Notes: a model not told the origin generated them from the letters alone. 64,000 nt of DNA from Leisingera daeponensis DSM 23529 (GCF_000473145.1 NZ_KI421500.1:3125725-3189724), one strand, 5' to 3'; positions 28,883 to 38,071 are shown, counted from the first letter of the stretch. Numbers and translations are program-made.

Positions 28883-29983
28883 TTAGCGCTTGGAACCGGC
28901 AGGTCCGCGACGTTCGAGAGCGCGCCCGTAAAGGCTGAGGCTGTAGCAGATCAGCCAGTAGACAAAGGCGGCGAATACATAGGCCTCGGCCTGGAAACCC
29001 AGCCATTCCGGGTCGAGTGCCGCCCCGCGGACCATGCCCAGGAAATCCAGCAGGCCGACGATGATCACCAGCGAGGTATCCTTGAACAGCGCGATGCAGC
29101 GTCCGATCAGCGGGGGCAGGACATGGCGCAGTGCCTGCGGCACCACGACAAAGATGATCGTGCGGGCCGGCGACACACCCAGCGCAAGCGAGGCCTCGGT
29201 CTGCCCCTTGGGAATGGCCTGCAGCCCGCCGCGCACGACCTCGGCCATGTAGGCGGACGAGAACAGGATCATGCCGATCTGGATGCGCAGAAGGTTGTTG
29301 ATCACCAGGTCCGGCGGCAGGAACAGCGGCATCATCACCGAGGCCATAAACAGGATGGTGATCAGCGGCACGCCCCGGACCAGCTCGATGAAGGCAACGC
29401 AGATCGCCTTGACCGCGGGCGATCCGTAATGCCGACCCAGCGCCAGCAGAACGCCCAGCGGAATCGACACGATCACACCGACCAGCGCCAGCAGCACCGA
29501 CAGCATCAACCCGCCCCAAAGCGACTGGTCGACTTCCTGCATGCCAAAGGCGCCGCCGATCATGATCAGGGCAAAGACCGGCAGCAACGCCCAGGCCACG
29601 ATCAGGGCGATCCCGCGGATCCGGTCGGCATAGGTGAACCCGGCCAGAACCAGCAGCGCAAGCGCGGCGATGGCGGGGCGCCAGGACAGGTCCTGCGGAT
29701 AGACGCCGACCATCAGAACCTGGAACTTGGCCTGCAGGAAGGGCCAGCAGGCACCGGCGTTCTGGCGGCATGTCTCGTCGTCGCCGCCAAAGGTGGCGTT
29801 GATCAGCAGCCACTCGATCAGATTGGGGACAACGGCCAGCAGCACCGCCAGCAGGGACAGCGTGATCGCTGTGTCCTTCCAGCCGCCGAACAGATTGGCG
29901 CGCAGCCAGGCGATTGGTCCGAACTGGGACGCGGGTGCCGGGCGCGCGGCCATGGGCTGAAACAGGATGGTATCTTGGGGCAT
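28883..29983 (-). CDS. aapM: General L-amino-acid ABC transporter, permease M
   Basis: About 366 residues. Multiple membrane helices precede a C-terminal permease core of the His/Glu/Gln/Arg type: [39 protein letters not shown], then the EAA loop [22 protein letters not shown]. The long N-terminal part is normal for AapM/BztC. ATG 29983 has AAAGGTAACGCA upstream; the in-frame codon at 30010 is less likely. It ends 19 nt before aapP and starts a few bases after aapQ ends, so the operon is tight. Confidence 0.94.
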   Translation of the reverse strand: MPQDTILFQPMAARPAPASQFGPIAWLRANLFGGWKDTAITLSLLAVLLAVVPNLIEWLLINATFGGDDETCRQNAGACWPFLQAKFQVLMVGVYPQDLSWRPAIAALALLVLAGFTYADRIRGIALIVAWALLPVFALIMIGGAFGMQEVDQSLWGGLMLSVLLALVGVIVSIPLGVLLALGRHYGSPAVKAICVAFIELVRGVPLITILFMASVMMPLFLPPDLVINNLLRIQIGMILFSSAYMAEVVRGGLQAIPKGQTEASLALGVSPARTIIFVVVPQALRHVLPPLIGRCIALFKDTSLVIIVGLLDFLGMVRGAALDPEWLGFQAEAYVFAAFVYWLICYSLSLYGRALERRGPAGSKR

Positions 29984-29987
29984 TGCG

Positions 29988-31145
29988 TTACCTTTCAACA
30001 AGCTGCACACGGGCGTTCAGCATGTTCATGCCCAGCGAGATGATGAGGTTGATGGTCAGATAGACCGCCATCCACATGGCGATGATTTCGATCGCCTGAC
30101 CGTTCTGGCCGATGATCGTGCCTCCGACCGAAACCATGTCGGGATAGCCGATCGCCACGGCGAGCGAGCTGTTCTTGACCAGGCTGGCATAGTCGTTGGT
30201 GGTTGCCGGGATGGTCACCCGCAGCGCCTGCGGCAGCAGGACCATCCGCGTCACCACGCCGCTGGAAACACCCAGGGCATTGGCCGCTTCGATCTGGCCG
30301 GCATGAACCGACTGGATGCCGCTGCGCACGTTCTCGGCGACATAGGCCGCGGTGTAGAGAACCAGGCCGATCAGCAGCGAGGCGAATTCGGGTTTGATCG
30401 ACAGACCGCCTTTGAAGTTGAAGCCCTGGTAGACCGGCAATTCGCTGGTCAGGGGCTGACCGCTGGCCAGAAAGGCGAGCCCGCTCAGGGCGAGGAAGAT
30501 CGCCAGCGCACCGCGAAGCCCGGACACCGAACGGCCGGTGCGCACCTTGTAGGATTTGGCCCAACGCCAGAACATCACCGCCAGAACCAGCGCGACGGCA
30601 GAGGCCCCGAGAAACAGCCCGATCCCGTCTTCGGCAACCGGCCGCGGCAGGTAGAATCCGCGTTTGGACAGAAAGACACCGTCGCTCAGCGCAATGGCAT
30701 CGCGCGGATGCGGCAACGCGGCCAGAACCACCGTGTAGATGAAGAACAGCGTCAGCAGCAGCGGCAGGTTGCGCAGGGTCTCGACATAGATGGCCGCGCC
30801 CCTGGCCAGCAGCCAGTTGCGCGACACACGCGCGACGCCGATAACGATCCCCAGCAGGGTCGAGAACACGATGGCCAGGACCGAGACGAAGAGCGTGTTC
30901 AGGATCCCGACCAGAAAGGCGTATCCGTAGCTGCGGGTCGGGGAATAGTCGATCAGGCTGTCGCCGATGGGCAGGCCTGCCTCGTGCCCGAGAAAGGCGA
31001 ACCCGCTCTCGATCCCGCGGATGGCCAGATTTTCCTGCGTGTTGGAGAACAGGACATAAAGGATCGCGATTACAACGACCAATACCCCTCCCTGCGACAG
31101 GAGTGAGCCCGGGGACCAGGCTGCCGTTTTCTTGGATGAAGGCAT
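29988..31145 (-). CDS. aapQ: General L-amino-acid ABC transporter, permease Q
   Basis: About 385 residues. The AapQ/BztB pattern is visible: an N-terminal helix (GGVLVVVIAILYVLFSNTQ), a mid-region helix set with ILNTLFVSVLAIVFSTLLG, VETLRNLPLLLTLFFIYTV, and the EAA loop ENVRSGIQSVHAGQIEAANALG near the C-terminus. It forms the channel with AapM. ATG 31145 gives the usual short N-terminus (MPSSKKTAAW); a TTG at 31160 would add five residues. The Shine-Dalgarno is weak, as is common for a second gene in an operon. Confidence 0.93.
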   Translation of the reverse strand: MPSSKKTAAWSPGSLLSQGGVLVVVIAILYVLFSNTQENLAIRGIESGFAFLGHEAGLPIGDSLIDYSPTRSYGYAFLVGILNTLFVSVLAIVFSTLLGIVIGVARVSRNWLLARGAAIYVETLRNLPLLLTLFFIYTVVLAALPHPRDAIALSDGVFLSKRGFYLPRPVAEDGIGLFLGASAVALVLAVMFWRWAKSYKVRTGRSVSGLRGALAIFLALSGLAFLASGQPLTSELPVYQGFNFKGGLSIKPEFASLLIGLVLYTAAYVAENVRSGIQSVHAGQIEAANALGVSSGVVTRMVLLPQALRVTIPATTNDYASLVKNSSLAVAIGYPDMVSVGGTIIGQNGQAIEIIAMWMAVYLTINLIISLGMNMLNARVQLVER

Positions 31146-31226
31146 ATCAGGATTCACCAATCTGTTTCAGAGGACGGCCGACCCCAAGGGCCGACCGTGA
31201 GCGTTTCAGATCGAGGATCGGCGCGA

Positions 31227-32240
31227 TCAGCGAACCGGCATCGCGTAGAGGATGCCGCCATCGCTCCACAGCGCGTTCACGCCGCGCTCCAGACCCAGCG
31301 TCGCCGTCAGGTTGCGCTCATAGATCTCGCCGTAATTGCCGATCGCGCTGATCGCGTCGGCCATCCACGTGTTGCTCAGCCCAAGGAGCCCGCCAGTATC
31401 ACCCGACGCTCCAAGCAGACGCTGAACGTCCGGATTGGCCGAGCTTGCCGCCATATCCGCGACATTGGCCTGGGTGACGCCCAGTTCCTCGGCGGTGATC
31501 AGGCCGTAGACGACCCAGGTCACGACATCCTTCCACTGGTTGTCGCCATGGGCGACAAACGGGGCGAGAGGCTCTTTCGAGATGATCTCGGGCAGGATCT
31601 TGTGGTCGGACGGACTGGCAAAGCCAGCGCGAAAGGCCGCAAGCTGGCTGGCATCCGTGGTCAGGGCGTCACACCGGCCAGAGGCATAGGCCTCGACCGC
31701 CTCGCGTTTGCCCTCAAAGACCACCGGTTCGAGGGTCAGACCGTTGGCGCGGGCGAAATCGGCCATGTTGAGTTCGGTCGTGGTGCCGGTTGTCAGACAG
31801 ACCGTCGCCGCGTCCAGTTCCTTGGCGCTGGTCACACCGGCGTCGGCGCGCACCATGAAGCCCTGACCGTCATAATAAACGACCGAAGTGAAATCGACGC
31901 CCTCGGCCGAGTCGCGCTTCATCGTCCAGGTGGTGGTGCGCGAGGTCATGTCGACCTGGCCGCTGGAAACGGCCAGCACCTTCTGCTTGGAGGCCAGAGG
32001 CACGAACCGCACGGCGTTTGCATCGCCCAGCGTTGCTGCCGCGACCGCGCGGCAGATATCCGCGTCCAGACCGGTCCAGACCCCTTCGGAGTTCGGATTC
32101 GAGAAGCCCGGCACGCCTTCGCTGACACCACAGGCCAGTTCGCCCGCGGCCCGGACATCCTCCAGCTTGCCCGCATGGGCGCTGGCCGCCATCGTGGCAA
32201 CTGCTGTCGCCAGGATCGCAAGTGTTTCTTTATTCCCCAT
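31227..32240 (-). CDS. aapJ: General L-amino-acid ABC transporter, periplasmic binding protein
   Basis: 337 residues. Signal peptide MGNKETLAILATAVATMAAS cleaves near AHA-GKL. The mature protein is a family-3 solute-binding protein with the AapJ hallmarks WTGLDADICRAVAAATLGD, TSRTTTWTMKRD (ligand site) and NALWSDGGILYAMP at the end. GGGAGGATAGA lies just before ATG 32240. It delivers L-amino acids to AapQMP. The divergent SerB-like gene begins 330 nt away. A second, diverged copy of this protein is encoded at 33463-34461. Confidence 0.95.
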   Translation of the reverse strand: MGNKETLAILATAVATMAASAHAGKLEDVRAAGELACGVSEGVPGFSNPNSEGVWTGLDADICRAVAAATLGDANAVRFVPLASKQKVLAVSSGQVDMTSRTTTWTMKRDSAEGVDFTSVVYYDGQGFMVRADAGVTSAKELDAATVCLTTGTTTELNMADFARANGLTLEPVVFEGKREAVEAYASGRCDALTTDASQLAAFRAGFASPSDHKILPEIISKEPLAPFVAHGDNQWKDVVTWVVYGLITAEELGVTQANVADMAASSANPDVQRLLGASGDTGGLLGLSNTWMADAISAIGNYGEIYERNLTATLGLERGVNALWSDGGILYAMPVR

Positions 32241-32569
32241 TCTATCCTCCCAGTTCTGCGTCACGCGCGGCCCTGTGGCCCTGTTGCGGGCACCGGCCGG
32301 CTTGGAGAGCGAGACTAGGTAGAGGCCCGCTGTGGGGATATTGGCCTGAGGGACGAGGCGGGCGGGTTTCGGGCCCTGACCGAGCGCCCAACTCGGCACA
32401 AAAGGACTAGTCCTTCCGAATGAAGGAGATTTTATCGCCTTGTTATCAACATCTTGCCAGACCCGCTCCGGCGCTCCGCCCCCCGCGTGATCTCGTCATT
32501 CAGGCGTATTGGTCATTCGCCGCGATGGGGTCATACCTGAGGCGTTCAGGGCAGGAGAGGAAGTGCACG
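32241..32569. promoter_or_regulatory. Divergent control region between aapJ and the serB-like operon
   Basis: This 329-nt region must hold promoters in both directions and encodes nothing I can support. It contains a perfect 14-bp palindrome at 32402-32415 (AAGGACTAGTCCTT) and an AT-rich stretch at about 32415-32450. Related strings ACTAGG (32315) and AGGACTAG (26401) occur nearby. It is the natural target for the LuxR-type regulator at 25713-26375. Confidence 0.55.
32402..32415. promoter_or_regulatory. 14-bp perfect palindrome, candidate LuxR-type operator
   Basis: AAGGACTAGTCCTT is its own reverse complement and lies between the two divergent operons, about 160 bp from either start codon. 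The half-site AGGACTAG recurs before the regulator gene itself at 26401-26408. Confidence 0.5.
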
Positions 32570-33463
32570 ATGACGAGATTTCTGGTGATACCGGGCCGAA
32601 ACGGCGCAAGCGCGGCCAGTTCCGCCGGCTTTGTCAGCTATGTCGACGCCTCTGCCGGGGCGGCGCATGGGGCGATGGCCGCGTCTTCATCGGCCTACAT
32701 GATCGATATGCTGCCGCCCCCTGGGGAACCAGCAGGCGAACGGGCCAGGCTGCGCGAGCTGGCCGCGCAACAGGGACTGGATATCTGTTTTCTGCGCGGC
32801 AATCCGTTCAAGTGCAAGTTGCTGGTGGCGGATATGGAAGCGACGATCATTCTCGACGAGATGCTTGATCTGCTGGCCGAGGACCGCGGCCAAGGCGCCG
32901 AGGTCGCCGCAATCACGGCCCGTGCCATGGCGGGCCAGTTCGACTTTGCCCAATCGCTTGCCGAACGCACCCGGCTGTTGGCGGGAACGCCGCTGGCCCA
33001 GCTCGAGGCGCTCTGCCAGCGCATCCGGCTGGCCCCCGGTGCCCGGGCGCTGGTGCAGACCATGCGCGCAGCAGGCGCCCGCACGGTTCTGGTGACCGGC
33101 GGCTACGGGATCTTTGCGCAAGAGGCCGCCCGGCTTTGCGGGTTCGATCATGTGGTGGCCAACAATCCGGTGATCGAGCGGGGCGTCATGACCGGCGCGC
33201 TCACGTTGCCGGTCTGTACCGCCGAGACCAAGCGCGAGGTGCTGCTGGCCGAATGCGCCGCCTTGGGTATCGGACCGGAAATGGCCTGTTGCATCGGCGA
33301 TGGGGCAAATGACATCTTGATGCTGCGGGCCTGTGGCCTGCCGGTCAGCTACAGGGGAAAACCGGTCGTGCAGGACATCGTCGATCTCAACATTACTCAG
33401 GGCGACCTGACCGCAGCGCTGTTCGCGCAGGGCATTACCGCAGATGAGATCGAGGGCCGGTGA
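32570..33463 (+). CDS. SerB-like HAD-family phosphatase with an altered catalytic motif
   Basis: About 297 residues. The C-terminal two thirds is a phosphoserine-phosphatase-type HAD domain: motif I VADMEATIILDEMLD, motif II VTGGYGIFA, a motif III Lys in AETKREVL, and motif IV CIGDGANDILMLRACG, followed by SerB-like VVQDIVDLNITQGDLTA. Motif I normally reads DxD; here the second acid is Glu (GAA at 32837), which may change activity or substrate. The reaction expected is O-phosphoserine to serine plus phosphate. ATG 32570 has a GGAGAGG Shine-Dalgarno. Its stop overlaps the next gene (TGATG). Confidence 0.85.
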   Translation: MTRFLVIPGRNGASAASSAGFVSYVDASAGAAHGAMAASSSAYMIDMLPPPGEPAGERARLRELAAQQGLDICFLRGNPFKCKLLVADMEATIILDEMLDLLAEDRGQGAEVAAITARAMAGQFDFAQSLAERTRLLAGTPLAQLEALCQRIRLAPGARALVQTMRAAGARTVLVTGGYGIFAQEAARLCGFDHVVANNPVIERGVMTGALTLPVCTAETKREVLLAECAALGIGPEMACCIGDGANDILMLRACGLPVSYRGKPVVQDIVDLNITQGDLTAALFAQGITADEIEGR

Positions 33464-34461
33464 TGCGGTTTCGCAGCGCGCTGACACTTGGTCTTTGGCT
33501 GGCGGGGGCGCTGGGCGCGCAGGCTGGCGAGGGCGATACCGGCGCCGCGATCCGGGATCGCGGCTATCTGCTGTGTGGTGTCGGCAGCGATGATCTGGGT
33601 TTTGCAACGCTGCGCTATGATGGCGAATGGACCGGGTTCGACGTCGATTTCTGCCGCGCGGTCGCGGCGGCCATGCTGGGCGATGCGACGGCGGTGGAAT
33701 TTGTTCCGCTGGACAGCCTGAACCGGCTCGAGGTTCTGGCCCGCGGCGAGGTGGACGTGCTGTTTCGCACCACCACCTTTACCTTTGACCGGGACGTGAA
33801 CGCCGCGCTCGAATTCCCGGCCATCACCTTTTACGACAGCCAGAAAGTGCTGGTCTATGCCGATACCGGCGCCCGCACCTTGGCGGATCTGGCCGGCAAG
33901 ACGGTCTGCGCCAATTCCGGCACCACCAGCATCACCAACATCCGCCACAGGATCGACAGTCTGGGCGGCGGCATCGGCATTCAGGAATACGCCTCGCAGG
34001 CGGGACGGTGGCGGGCGTTCTTTGGCCGGGAATGCGAGGCGGTGACCGCCGATGGCAGCGATCTTGCCGCGATGATGGCAAGCCGCCCCGGTTATCGCGA
34101 CGATTTTGTCCTGCTCGAGGACGAGATCGCAAACGAGCCGCTGGGACCGGTCGTGCGCGAGGATGACCGGCAATGGGAGCAGATCGTCCGCTGGGTGATC
34201 AACCTGACCCTGGTCGCCGAGGCAGCCGGGATCGGACAGACCAGCGGCCCGGCAGAGATTGCCCGCCTTCCCCTGCCTGCGGGCGCCGATTTGGGCGTGG
34301 CCGGCACCTGGGGCGCGGATGTGATCCGCCAGGTCGGCAATTACGACGACATCTTCAGCCGCAATCTGGGCGACGGGTCGGAGCTGAGGATGGCGCGCGG
34401 GCGCAACGCGCTCTGGACGGACGGCGGCCTGATGTATCCGCTGCCGATGACACCGCCATGA
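33463..34461 (+). CDS. Second AapJ-like amino-acid binding protein, in the kinase operon
   Basis: About 332 residues. Signal peptide with Arg-rich start MRFRSALTLGLWLAGALGAQ. Family-3 solute-binding protein with WTGFDVDFCRAVAAAMLGD, LFRTTTFTFDRD and NALWTDGGLMYPLP, clearly homologous to AapJ at 31227 but diverged (the TSR of the ligand loop is LFR). It has no permease of its own. The kinase gene starts within its last codon (ATGA overlap), so its job is probably to present ligand to that sensor rather than to transport. It could also feed AapQMP. Confidence 0.85.
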   Translation: MRFRSALTLGLWLAGALGAQAGEGDTGAAIRDRGYLLCGVGSDDLGFATLRYDGEWTGFDVDFCRAVAAAMLGDATAVEFVPLDSLNRLEVLARGEVDVLFRTTTFTFDRDVNAALEFPAITFYDSQKVLVYADTGARTLADLAGKTVCANSGTTSITNIRHRIDSLGGGIGIQEYASQAGRWRAFFGRECEAVTADGSDLAAMMASRPGYRDDFVLLEDEIANEPLGPVVREDDRQWEQIVRWVINLTLVAEAAGIGQTSGPAEIARLPLPAGADLGVAGTWGADVIRQVGNYDDIFSRNLGDGSELRMARGRNALWTDGGLMYPLPMTPP

Positions 34462-36626
34462 TGCGAAGGGTGCAGGTCAGTGTCGGGCGGATCGTCTTTC
34501 TGGCGCTGTTCTGCATGTCTCTTGGGGCGCTTGCCATCGGCTTTGTCTCGGTCTACGGCGCCCAGACCTTTCGCCGGGAATTCGAGCGGCTGGTCGACGA
34601 GGACCTGCCGCAGGCGACCGTGGCAACCCGGCTGAACGCCGAGATCCTTGGGCTGACCAGCCTGGTCGGATTGCTGGTATCCGCCGACACCGAGATTGCC
34701 GCCGCCACCACCCTCATTCAGCTTCAGGATCAGCTTAACGCGATCGAACGGCAAAGCCGTGACCTGAGCGGTTTTACCCTGCGGCCCGGCGAATATACCG
34801 ATATCGAAACCGCTCTGGCCCAGCTTTCCGGGAACCTGGACAGCCTGGTCGCACTGAACACCCTGCGCCTGCGCAGCCAGGCCGGGATGACCGCATTGTC
34901 GGACCGGGCAACCAGGGCGCCCGCCAGCACGGACGCGCGGCTGGCCTTCCTGCTCTGGCGTCAGGAACTTGATGCCGCGAACCTGACGCGCGAGCTTCAC
35001 GGGCTGGGGCAGCGGCTTGACGCGTTGCTCGCCCCGGATCCGACCCGCCCGCTGGCGGCGATCGGGCACGAGATGCTGGCGATGCGCCGAACCCTGCTGG
35101 AAACGGAAACCGTGCTTCGCGGACGGCTCAAGAACCATATCCAGCTGTCCTATCGCCTGGCCGACAGCACCCGGTTCATGTCCTCGCGCCTGATTTCCGG
35201 GGCCAACCAGCGCGGCGACGCCATCCTGTCTCTGGTCCGGACGAACATGTACCTGATCCTGATCAGTTTCCTGGTCTTTGCGACGATCAGCGCCTTCATC
35301 TACACCTTCCTGGACAAGCAGGTGGTCGGCCGGGTGCAGAAACTGACCCAGCGCATCCGCTCGTACGAGGGGCGCGGCCGCGAACCCGATCCGGTCGGGC
35401 GCAATGAGATCACCCTGATCGAGGCGGCCTTTTCGAACCTGACCGCAACGATCGCTGAACGCGAGGGCCGTCTTGTCGCGCTGAACCGGCTGGCCAGCGA
35501 CGCCCGGCTGGAGGCGGAGGAGGCCAACCGGTCGAAGTCAGAGCTTCTGGCCGCGGCCAGCCATGATTTGCGTCAGCCGGTGCACGCCATGGGGCTTCTG
35601 ATCGGCGGTATCGACCGCAACGCGCTGGATGCCGCCTCGTGCGAAACCCTGGATCAGCTGGCGCGGCTGACGCAGGAAACGATGCAGCTGTTCAATTCGA
35701 TCCTCGACCTGTCAAAGCTGCAGGCCGGAACCTTTACCGCGGCGCAGGAGCCGATCCGGCTGGCCGAACTGTTCGGACGCATCCAGGCCGCGTTCGGCAA
35801 ACGTGCCGAACTGGCTGGCGCAACTCTGGACATCACGCAGCCCTCATCCGGCCTCTGCGTGCTGGGCGACCCTCAGGCCCTCTACCGCATCCTGGGCAAC
35901 CTGATTGCCAATGCGATCCAGTATGCGGGCGGCGGGCAAATCAGACTTCATTGCGATACAGGAGAGGAAAGCTGCACCATCACGGTCGAAGATGATGGGC
36001 CCGGCTTTGTTCTGGATGGCGGCAAACCGGATATGTCCGGTCCCAGGCCAAGCCGGGCTGGTTATGGCCTGGGCCTGTCGATCTGCTTTGCCCTTGCGCA
36101 GGCGATGCAGAGCCGGATGACGATTGATCGGCCCGAGGCGGGTGGCGTGCGGTTCTCGTTGCCGCTGCCGCTGGCGGAGACCATCGAGGGGCAGCCCGGT
36201 GCGCTGCCAGGTCCGCCGGTCGGGACCACCGCGCTTGACGGGGTGAGCATTGTCCTTCTCGAAGACGATCCCGAGGTGCGCGCCGCGACCCTTCAAAGTC
36301 TCACACGCCTGAAGTGCGACGTCACGGACTGCGCGTCGCAAGAGGATGCGCGGCAGCTCATCTCGCAACGGGCAGAGCCGTTCCTGTTGATCACCGATCT
36401 GGATCTCGGGCGAGGACATCAGGTCTGCTCGCTCGTCGACGAAGCGCTGGAGACTTCCGCTGGTCTTGCCGGTGTCATCGTCACCACGGCAAGTCCCGCC
36501 GCAGTACCGGAGGCCTGGCACCGGACGGGCAAGGTCGCAGTTCTGGAAAAACCATTCTCAGGCAGTCGCCTGGTGCGTCTGGTCCGCTTCCTTGCCAAAC
36601 AGAACAACACTGTAAGCGATACCTGA
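34458..36626 (+). CDS. Hybrid sensor histidine kinase linked to the amino-acid binding protein
   Basis: About 722 residues. A membrane helix (IVFLALFCMSLGALAIGFVSV) near residue 12 precedes a periplasmic helical sensor of about 230 residues. A second helix (MYLILISFLVFATISAFIYTF), a HAMP-like linker and coiled coil follow. HisKA is AAASHDLRQPVHAMG; the HATPase domain has NLIANAIQYAGG, DDGPGF and GYGLGLSI. The C-terminal receiver has SIVLLEDDPEV, TDLDLGRG and the Lys in LEKPFSG. The HDLRQP type is common among kinases paired with LuxR regulators, such as the one at 25713. The sensor lies in an operon with a binding protein and SerB-like phosphatase. Confidence 0.9.
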   Translation: MMRRVQVSVGRIVFLALFCMSLGALAIGFVSVYGAQTFRREFERLVDEDLPQATVATRLNAEILGLTSLVGLLVSADTEIAAATTLIQLQDQLNAIERQSRDLSGFTLRPGEYTDIETALAQLSGNLDSLVALNTLRLRSQAGMTALSDRATRAPASTDARLAFLLWRQELDAANLTRELHGLGQRLDALLAPDPTRPLAAIGHEMLAMRRTLLETETVLRGRLKNHIQLSYRLADSTRFMSSRLISGANQRGDAILSLVRTNMYLILISFLVFATISAFIYTFLDKQVVGRVQKLTQRIRSYEGRGREPDPVGRNEITLIEAAFSNLTATIAEREGRLVALNRLASDARLEAEEANRSKSELLAAASHDLRQPVHAMGLLIGGIDRNALDAASCETLDQLARLTQETMQLFNSILDLSKLQAGTFTAAQEPIRLAELFGRIQAAFGKRAELAGATLDITQPSSGLCVLGDPQALYRILGNLIANAIQYAGGGQIRLHCDTGEESCTITVEDDGPGFVLDGGKPDMSGPRPSRAGYGLGLSICFALAQAMQSRMTIDRPEAGGVRFSLPLPLAETIEGQPGALPGPPVGTTALDGVSIVLLEDDPEVRAATLQSLTRLKCDVTDCASQEDARQLISQRAEPFLLITDLDLGRGHQVCSLVDEALETSAGLAGVIVTTASPAAVPEAWHRTGKVAVLEKPFSGSRLVRLVRFLAKQNNTVSDT

Positions 36627-37118
36627 AACGCGGCGGCGATCGGCGTTTAGGCTCAGGACTTCGGTAACGGGCTCGCCTCAGCCAAGCGGTTTTGCGCAGT
36701 CAAATTGATCCGCCAAGGCGGTTCGCGTGGCTCGGGTATAGCTGTCTCTGCTTTCCCGCGGCCTTCAGCTGAGGTCCTTCGGGCACATGCTTCGGTTCGT
36801 GGTCAGGCGGCGGCTGCGGCGGCGGGCCGGCGCCCGTCAGGCCGCTTTGTCCGCAGCGCGTCTCTACTTTTGGAAATACTTAACAACCAGCAGCGGAAGA
36901 GTTTGCGCTTCGTCAACTAACTCTTACTTTCGATTATTTGAATGTTTTGAATTTCCAAATCAACCACTTAGAAAATGACTCAGATCAAGGTGCCGGGCGC
37001 CGGTCCTTCGCATTCTCCGGTCCAGCGAAGCGCGACTGACCTGGAAAAGCAGCATCTGAGATGATCGTTTCCTGGCTGGCGTGTTCCGCTGAGAAAGCGT
37101 GAGCCAAGGAGGACGCAT
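36627..37118. other. Intergenic region before the nap operon
   Basis: 492 nt without a supportable gene. The first 240 nt are GC-rich; the part from about 36880 to 36975 is AT-rich and looks like promoter DNA for napE. It holds an Fnr-type dyad at 36975-36988 and a perfect Shine-Dalgarno AAGGAGG just before napE. Confidence 0.5.
36975..36988 (+). promoter_or_regulatory. Fnr/NnrR-like box upstream of napE
   Basis: ATGACTCAGATCAA contains the dyad TGA-N6-TCA and matches nine of ten positions of the Crp/Fnr-family consensus TTGAC/T-N4-ATCAA. It lies about 130 nt before napE and after an AT-rich stretch, consistent with control by an anaerobic or nitrogen-oxide-responsive regulator such as FnrL, NnrR or DNR. 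Confidence 0.4.
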
Positions 37119-37268
37119 ATGTCCGAACAGCCAACCAAAGCCGAAGAGCGGAACACTTTCCTGTTTCTCGCCGTCATCCTCGCGCCGGTTCTGGCGGTGG
37201 GAATTGTCGGCGGTTACGGCCTGATTATCTGGATCTCCCAGATCTTCCTGGGCCCGCCCGCAGGTTAA
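37119..37268 (+). CDS. napE: Periplasmic nitrate reductase accessory membrane protein NapE
   Basis: 49 residues, a size typical for NapE. The start MSEQPTKAEERNTFLFLAVI leads into a single membrane helix (VILAPVLAVGIVGGYGLIIWI), and the gene has AAGGAGG 6 nt upstream. NapE is a small inner-membrane protein of unknown detailed function found first in nap operons of Paracoccus and Rhodobacter. napF starts 12 nt downstream. Confidence 0.88.
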   Translation: MSEQPTKAEERNTFLFLAVILAPVLAVGIVGGYGLIIWISQIFLGPPAG

Positions 37269-37280
37269 GAGGCCAGGCCG

Positions 37281-37796
37281 ATGCCAGCCCATGCCAGCAC
37301 AGCCCCTTCCCGGCGCGCCTTCCTGACCGGACGGGTCGCCAGGCCCAAGCCTGAATTCCGCCCGCCCTGGACCGACGAGGCGCGGGTGCAGGCGCATTGC
37401 ACCAGCTGCAATGCCTGCGTGGAGGCGTGCCCGGAAGAGGTTATCGAATGCGACAGCCGGGGCCGCCCGCGGATCAATTTCCACGGCGGCGAATGCATCT
37501 TTTGCGCGGCTTGCGCCGAGGCCTGCCCGGAACCCGTGTTCGACCTGGCGCAGCCCGCGCCCTGGCCGGTGACCGTGGACATCGGCAGCAGCTGCCTGCT
37601 GGCTGCGGGCATTACCTGCCAGCTTTGCACCGATATCTGCGACCCGCGCGCCCTGCGGATGGATCTGTCGGTCCGCCCGGCAGGCGCCATTCTGGTTGAT
37701 GCGGATGCCTGCACCGGCTGCGGCGCCTGCCTTGCCACATGCCCCAACGACGCCATCGCGATCCGCGACCCCCGCCAGCAAAGGAGCCACGGGTGA
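37281..37796 (+). CDS. napF: Ferredoxin-type protein NapF
   Basis: 171 residues, cytoplasmic. Three to four [4Fe-4S] clusters are visible as CTSCNACVEACPE, CIFCAACAEACPE, CQLCTDICDPRA and CTGCGACLATCPN. NapF assists assembly of the Fe-S cluster of NapA in the cytoplasm before Tat export. It starts with MPAHASTAPSRRAFLTGR, a common NapF opening, after a GAGG ribosome-binding site. The napD start overlaps its stop by 4 nt (GTGA). Confidence 0.94.
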   Translation: MPAHASTAPSRRAFLTGRVARPKPEFRPPWTDEARVQAHCTSCNACVEACPEEVIECDSRGRPRINFHGGECIFCAACAEACPEPVFDLAQPAPWPVTVDIGSSCLLAAGITCQLCTDICDPRALRMDLSVRPAGAILVDADACTGCGACLATCPNDAIAIRDPRQQRSHG

Positions 37797-38071
37797 ACAA
37801 CGAGCTTCATATTTCCAGCCTGCTGGTGCGCAGCAACCCGGCCCGCATGGCGGCCGTGCTGGACACCATCAAATCCATGCCCAACGCCGAAATCTCGCAA
37901 ACCGATCCCTCGGGCAAAATCATCGTTTTGTTCGAAGCGGACAGTGATCGTGCCATTGGCGATGCCCTGGCCAAAATCCAGCTTCTCGACGGCGTCGCCA
38001 GCGCGGCGCTTGTCTTCCATCAGACCTGTGATGCCCAGGAACTCGCCCTTCAGGAAGGAACCCCCCAATGA
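37793..38071 (+). CDS. napD: NapA chaperone NapD
   Basis: 92 residues. The opening [18 protein letters not shown] is the NapD ferredoxin-like fold beginning; later [18 protein letters not shown] fits the family. NapD binds the Tat signal of NapA and guides cofactor loading and export. GTG 37793 overlaps the napF stop, and the napA ATG overlaps the napD stop, so all three are translation-coupled. Confidence 0.92.
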   Translation: MNNELHISSLLVRSNPARMAAVLDTIKSMPNAEISQTDPSGKIIVLFEADSDRAIGDALAKIQLLDGVASAALVFHQTCDAQELALQEGTPQ

